Below are positions 59,102 through 64,000 of a DNA stretch of 64,000 nucleotides, one piece after another. Under the pieces are notes generated by a model. That model did no database searches, was not told the origin of the DNA, and saw only the letters and a list, made by a program, of their open reading frames with translations. Position numbers and translations under genes: made by a program. The stretch covers positions 124,541 to 188,540 of the forward strand of contig LJSU01000024.1 of assembly GCA_001314705.1 (NCBI GenBank), in the 5' to 3' direction. Position 1 is the stretch's first letter. Every line of letters starts with the position of its first letter. This DNA comes from Rhodobacteraceae bacterium HLUCCO07. Lineage in GTDB: Bacteria; Pseudomonadota; Alphaproteobacteria; Rhodobacterales; Rhodobacteraceae.

Positions 59102-59314
59102 CTCCGCTCCCTCAATTTCGCCAAGATCGGACATTGCTCTCCCTCTTGCGCTTGCCTCTTACCGGTCCTCCGGAGGATTGTCACTACCCCAAAACCTCTT
59201 TCCACGTCTTTCTCGATTTTCACTTTGGTTAGAAAGGGCTGGCAGTACGTTGCGGTCATATTGCGTCTCCTTTAGGGTGCCGCGCGAAACCTACTCACAA
59301 CGGATGACGCGCCG

Positions 59315-60154
59315 ATGAAATTCGAAGGTACCCAATCTTATGTCGCCACCGACGACCTCAAGGTCGCGGTCAATGCCGCGGTCACGCTCGAGCGCCCGCT
59401 TCTCGTCAAGGGCGAACCCGGCACCGGCAAGACCGAGCTGGCCCGACAGGTCGCCCAGGCGCTGGGCCTGCGAATGATCGAATGGAACATCAAGTCCACG
59501 ACCAAGGCGCAGCAGGGGCTTTACGAATACGATGCCGTCTCCCGCCTGCGCGACAGCCAGCTCGGCGACGAACGCGTGCATGACGTGCGCAATTACATCA
59601 AGCGCGGCAAGCTCTGGGACGCCTTCGATTCGGAGGACAAGGTGGTCCTCCTGATCGACGAGATCGACAAGGCCGACATCGAGTTTCCCAACGACCTGTT
59701 GCAGGAACTCGACCGGATGGAATTCCATGTCTACGAGACCGGCGAGACGATCCGCGCCCGCCAGCGCCCGATCGTGATCATCACCTCGAACAACGAAAAG
59801 GAACTCCCCGACGCCTTCCTGCGCCGCTGTTTCTTCCACTACATCCGCTTTCCCGATCACGACACGATGCGCGCCATCGTCGATGTGCATCACCCCGGGC
59901 TCAAGGAACAGCTCCTGACCACCGCGCTCACGCAATTCTACGAGCTGCGCGAAACCCCCGGGCTCAAGAAGAAGCCGTCAACGTCCGAAGTGCTCGACTG
60001 GCTCAAGCTCCTGCTGGCCGAGGATCTGGACGCCGAGGACCTCAAGCGTGACGGCAAGAACGCCCTGCCCAGGCTGCATGGCGCGCTCCTCAAGAACGAA
60101 CAGGACGTGCATCTGTTCGAACGGCTGGCCTTCATGGCCCGGTCGCAACGGTAA
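59315..60154 (+). CDS. MoxR-family AAA+ ATPase
   Basis: A 279-residue AAA+ chaperone-type ATPase. Walker A is GEPGTGKTE (about 33-41), Walker B VVLLIDEIDKAD (about 109-120), sensor 1 IVIITSNNEKELPDAF, with an arginine finger in LRRCFFHYIRFP. MoxR proteins act with a von Willebrand factor A protein usually encoded directly downstream; here a dispersed repeat starts at the stop codon and no VWA gene follows. Confidence 0.9.
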   Translation: MKFEGTQSYVATDDLKVAVNAAVTLERPLLVKGEPGTGKTELARQVAQALGLRMIEWNIKSTTKAQQGLYEYDAVSRLRDSQLGDERVHDVRNYIKRGKLWDAFDSEDKVVLLIDEIDKADIEFPNDLLQELDRMEFHVYETGETIRARQRPIVIITSNNEKELPDAFLRRCFFHYIRFPDHDTMRAIVDVHHPGLKEQLLTTALTQFYELRETPGLKKKPSTSEVLDWLKLLLAEDLDAEDLKRDGKNALPRLHGALLKNEQDVHLFERLAFMARSQR

Positions 60155-60303
60155 GGGCCGCGGTCGGGTCCTCACGACATCGGCCCTGGGGTAGACATCT
60201 GCGTGGGGCAGTTGATCCTGCAACGTCATCCATTGCCCGAAGCGGCGCGCACCCTCTCAAAAGCATCCGGCCGGGGGCGGCTGCGCCGCTGTTCCGGGCG
60301 GGG
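60154..60303. repeat. GC-rich dispersed intergenic element, copy B
   Basis: The partner of 22787-22936, with identical 15-base start and 20-base end blocks and shared internal blocks. It begins at the last base of the moxR stop codon. Internal length differences of about 20 bases in two places nearly cancel, giving similar overall size. Confidence 0.8.
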
Positions 60304-60343
60304 GTGACTTCGACAGGGTGCAACACACCCCGGAATCAGCTTC

Positions 60344-61066
60344 TCAGTCCACCCGCGCCGCCGCCGCGATCGGGCCGATTCCGTGACCCTCCATCCGCTG
60401 GACGATCACCGCCGCCTTCAGCCCCTGTTCGAGCGGCGCGCGCATCTCCAGGCCGGACTTGCCATCCCATTCGCCCAGCCGGGTCCAGTGCCGTGCGACA
60501 TTGGCATAGACATAGCGATTCCCGGCGTTCTCGCCCTTCTTGATCTTCACCTCTTCGCGTGGCGAATACTGCACAAGCTGCACCAGCATCGGTTCCGCCA
60601 CGCGCGCCGCGCCACGAATGACGACCTCGCCATCCTCGCGGCTGATCCGCAGGGTCACATCCTCCCGGTCCTGCGCCCCGTGCCGCGCGATCAGGTCGGT
60701 CACATCCATCGGATGATTGCCCACCACGTGGTCCTGCCCCTGAATCACCATCTGCGGCGTATAGACCGATCGCCGCCCGGCGACCCTGGCATAGGATTTC
60801 TGTCGCCTGGAGAATTTTTCCTGGCCGAACACGTCCTTCCAGCCGATGTAATCCCAGTAATCCACGTGCAGGCTCAGCGCCAGCACGCCGTCGCGCCCGG
60901 CCAGATCATGCAGGAAGGCGTCGGCGGGCGGACAGCTCGAACAGCCCTGGCTCGTGAACAGTTCGACCACGACAAGGCCCGCGGCCGCATCGTCGTCACC
61001 GGCCAGGGCCACGCCCCCGGCCAGGGCCATCCACGTGACCGCGATCCATCGCCAAAGCCGCATCAT
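60344..61066 (-). CDS. DUF1223 secreted thioredoxin-like protein
   Basis: A 240-residue protein with a signal peptide (MMRLWRWIAVTWMALAGGVALAG). The DUF1223 domain starts VELFTSQGCSSCPPADAFL with a CxxC pair, then HVDYWDYIGWKD and SVYTPQMVIQGQ. Thioredoxin-like fold, periplasmic; reaction unknown. The start is set at the double ATG (61066/61063); a longer open frame to 61279 runs over the promoter region of acnA and lacks family sequence. Confidence 0.87.
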   Translation of the reverse strand: MMRLWRWIAVTWMALAGGVALAGDDDAAAGLVVVELFTSQGCSSCPPADAFLHDLAGRDGVLALSLHVDYWDYIGWKDVFGQEKFSRRQKSYARVAGRRSVYTPQMVIQGQDHVVGNHPMDVTDLIARHGAQDREDVTLRISREDGEVVIRGAARVAEPMLVQLVQYSPREEVKIKKGENAGNRYVYANVARHWTRLGEWDGKSGLEMRAPLEQGLKAAVIVQRMEGHGIGPIAAAARVD

Positions 61067-61207
61067 ATCGCCCCGATTCCTTCCGAGTGTCCCCAAGATC
61101 CATTCGGTGATACGCAAAGCACGACGAAATAACCAATCAAGGTTTTGCGAGAGTAGCGCGATCTGCGCCCGGCCTCCGATCCGCCGGTCCACGAACCGAT
61201 AGCGCGA

Positions 61208-61237
61208 TTGCAAATCGGTGTGCAATAGTATACAATT
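61208..61237. promoter_or_regulatory. Overlapping inverted repeats in the DUF1223/acnA promoter
   Basis: TTGCA-N8-TGCAA (61208-61225) is an inverted repeat. It runs into AATAGTATACAATT (61224-61237), nearly palindromic and matching the GntR/FadR-type pattern TNGTNNACNA. Both are about 90-115 bases before acnA. The regulator is unknown. Confidence 0.45.
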
Positions 61238-61250
61238 CACCAAGACCCCT

Positions 61251-61267
61251 CTTGAAACCGTTTCAAG
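61251..61267. promoter_or_regulatory. Perfect 17-base inverted repeat 57 bases before acnA
   Basis: CTTGAAAC-C-GTTTCAAG has two perfect 8-base arms around one central base. Its size and position suggest a repressor or activator site for acnA, or for the divergent DUF1223 gene. It is not a terminator: no T run follows. Confidence 0.55.
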
Positions 61268-61324
61268 CATCGGCCACAAGCAGCCCGACCAAGGTTAAAC
61301 CGTTTTCCCCAGGGAGAGACAGCA

Positions 61325-64000
<2,676 letters not shown>

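Noticed and set aside
59166-59177. 12-base palindrome TCCTCCGGAGGA upstream of dksA
   Set aside because: It is built of a Shine-Dalgarno-like half-site and its complement; no promoter context or second copy supports a regulatory role.

Overview
The window is a high-GC chromosome segment from an alphaproteobacterium, most likely of the Rhodobacterales (Roseobacter/Paracoccus relatives). The evidence is the GTTC-N7-GTTC LexA box at recA, a CckA hybrid kinase with a CtrA-type box in front of it, the long alphaproteobacterial form of dCTP deaminase, the fused long form of indolepyruvate oxidoreductase beta, and the gene order rpmF-plsX-fabH-ihfA-merR-tRNA-Pro. Almost everything is core chromosome: no phage, insertion sequence, transposase or CRISPR array was seen.

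Layout. 1-1.4 kb: purN (cut by the window edge) and purM on the minus strand. 1.6 kb: a tRNA with CAT anticodon. 2.2-8.1 kb: a plus-strand accessory cluster with two glycosyltransferases, a nucleotide-sugar epimerase, UDP-sulfoquinovose synthase (sqdB) and an iron-sulfur APS reductase (cysH). Sulfite made by CysH is the sulfur donor for SqdB, so the cluster reads as a sulfoquinovose-containing glycan pathway with its own sulfite source; this is the most interesting locus. 8-10.3 kb: a metallo-beta-lactamase-fold hydrolase and an EnvZ-like kinase. 10.4-14.6 kb: marR-indA-indB, for aromatic 2-oxoacid oxidation, with two matching operator-like sites in the divergent promoter shared with an SDR dehydrogenase gene. 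15.6-20.2 kb: a potassium-channel-like protein with a zinc ribbon, an ABC-F ATPase, olsB, a BamE-like lipoprotein and DUF177. 20.4-25.7 kb: rpmF-plsX-fabH, ihfA, a MerR regulator, tRNA-Pro(GGG) and dcd.

26-31.7 kb: a minus-strand run with a 71-residue protein, scpB, scpA, nagZ, a SPOR protein and argS. 31.8-38.5 kb: typA, a histidine phosphatase, DUF1330, alaS, and recA with its SOS promoter. 38.6-44.4 kb: a small sulfotransferase-like gene, cckA, an RsmB-type methyltransferase and guaB. 44.5-50 kb: agmatinase-family enzyme, a ferredoxin-ASKHA corrinoid-activator-type protein, a cupin, a deletion scar holding two gene remnants, and a translationally coupled pair of methyltransferases, the second a stand-alone Hen1-type RNA 3'-end methyltransferase. 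50.2-55.2 kb: a MgtC/DUF4010 membrane protein, hydrolases, a decayed VOC gene and an acyl-CoA ligase. 55.5-58.6 kb: an Lrp regulator, a GcvT/DmdA-like protein and an FAD monooxygenase. 58.7-64 kb: dksA (lacking most zinc-finger cysteines), an orphan MoxR ATPase, DUF1223, and acnA running off the right edge.

Three families of dispersed intergenic repeats occur in two or more copies: a 44-bp hairpin near 25.8 and 56.0 kb, a GC-rich element of about 150 bp after fabH and after moxR, and a short TTCATCTTGC-type element at 45.45 and 52.64 kb. Positions, motifs and palindromes were read by eye from the sequence. Family assignments rest on recognised motifs, not on database searches.
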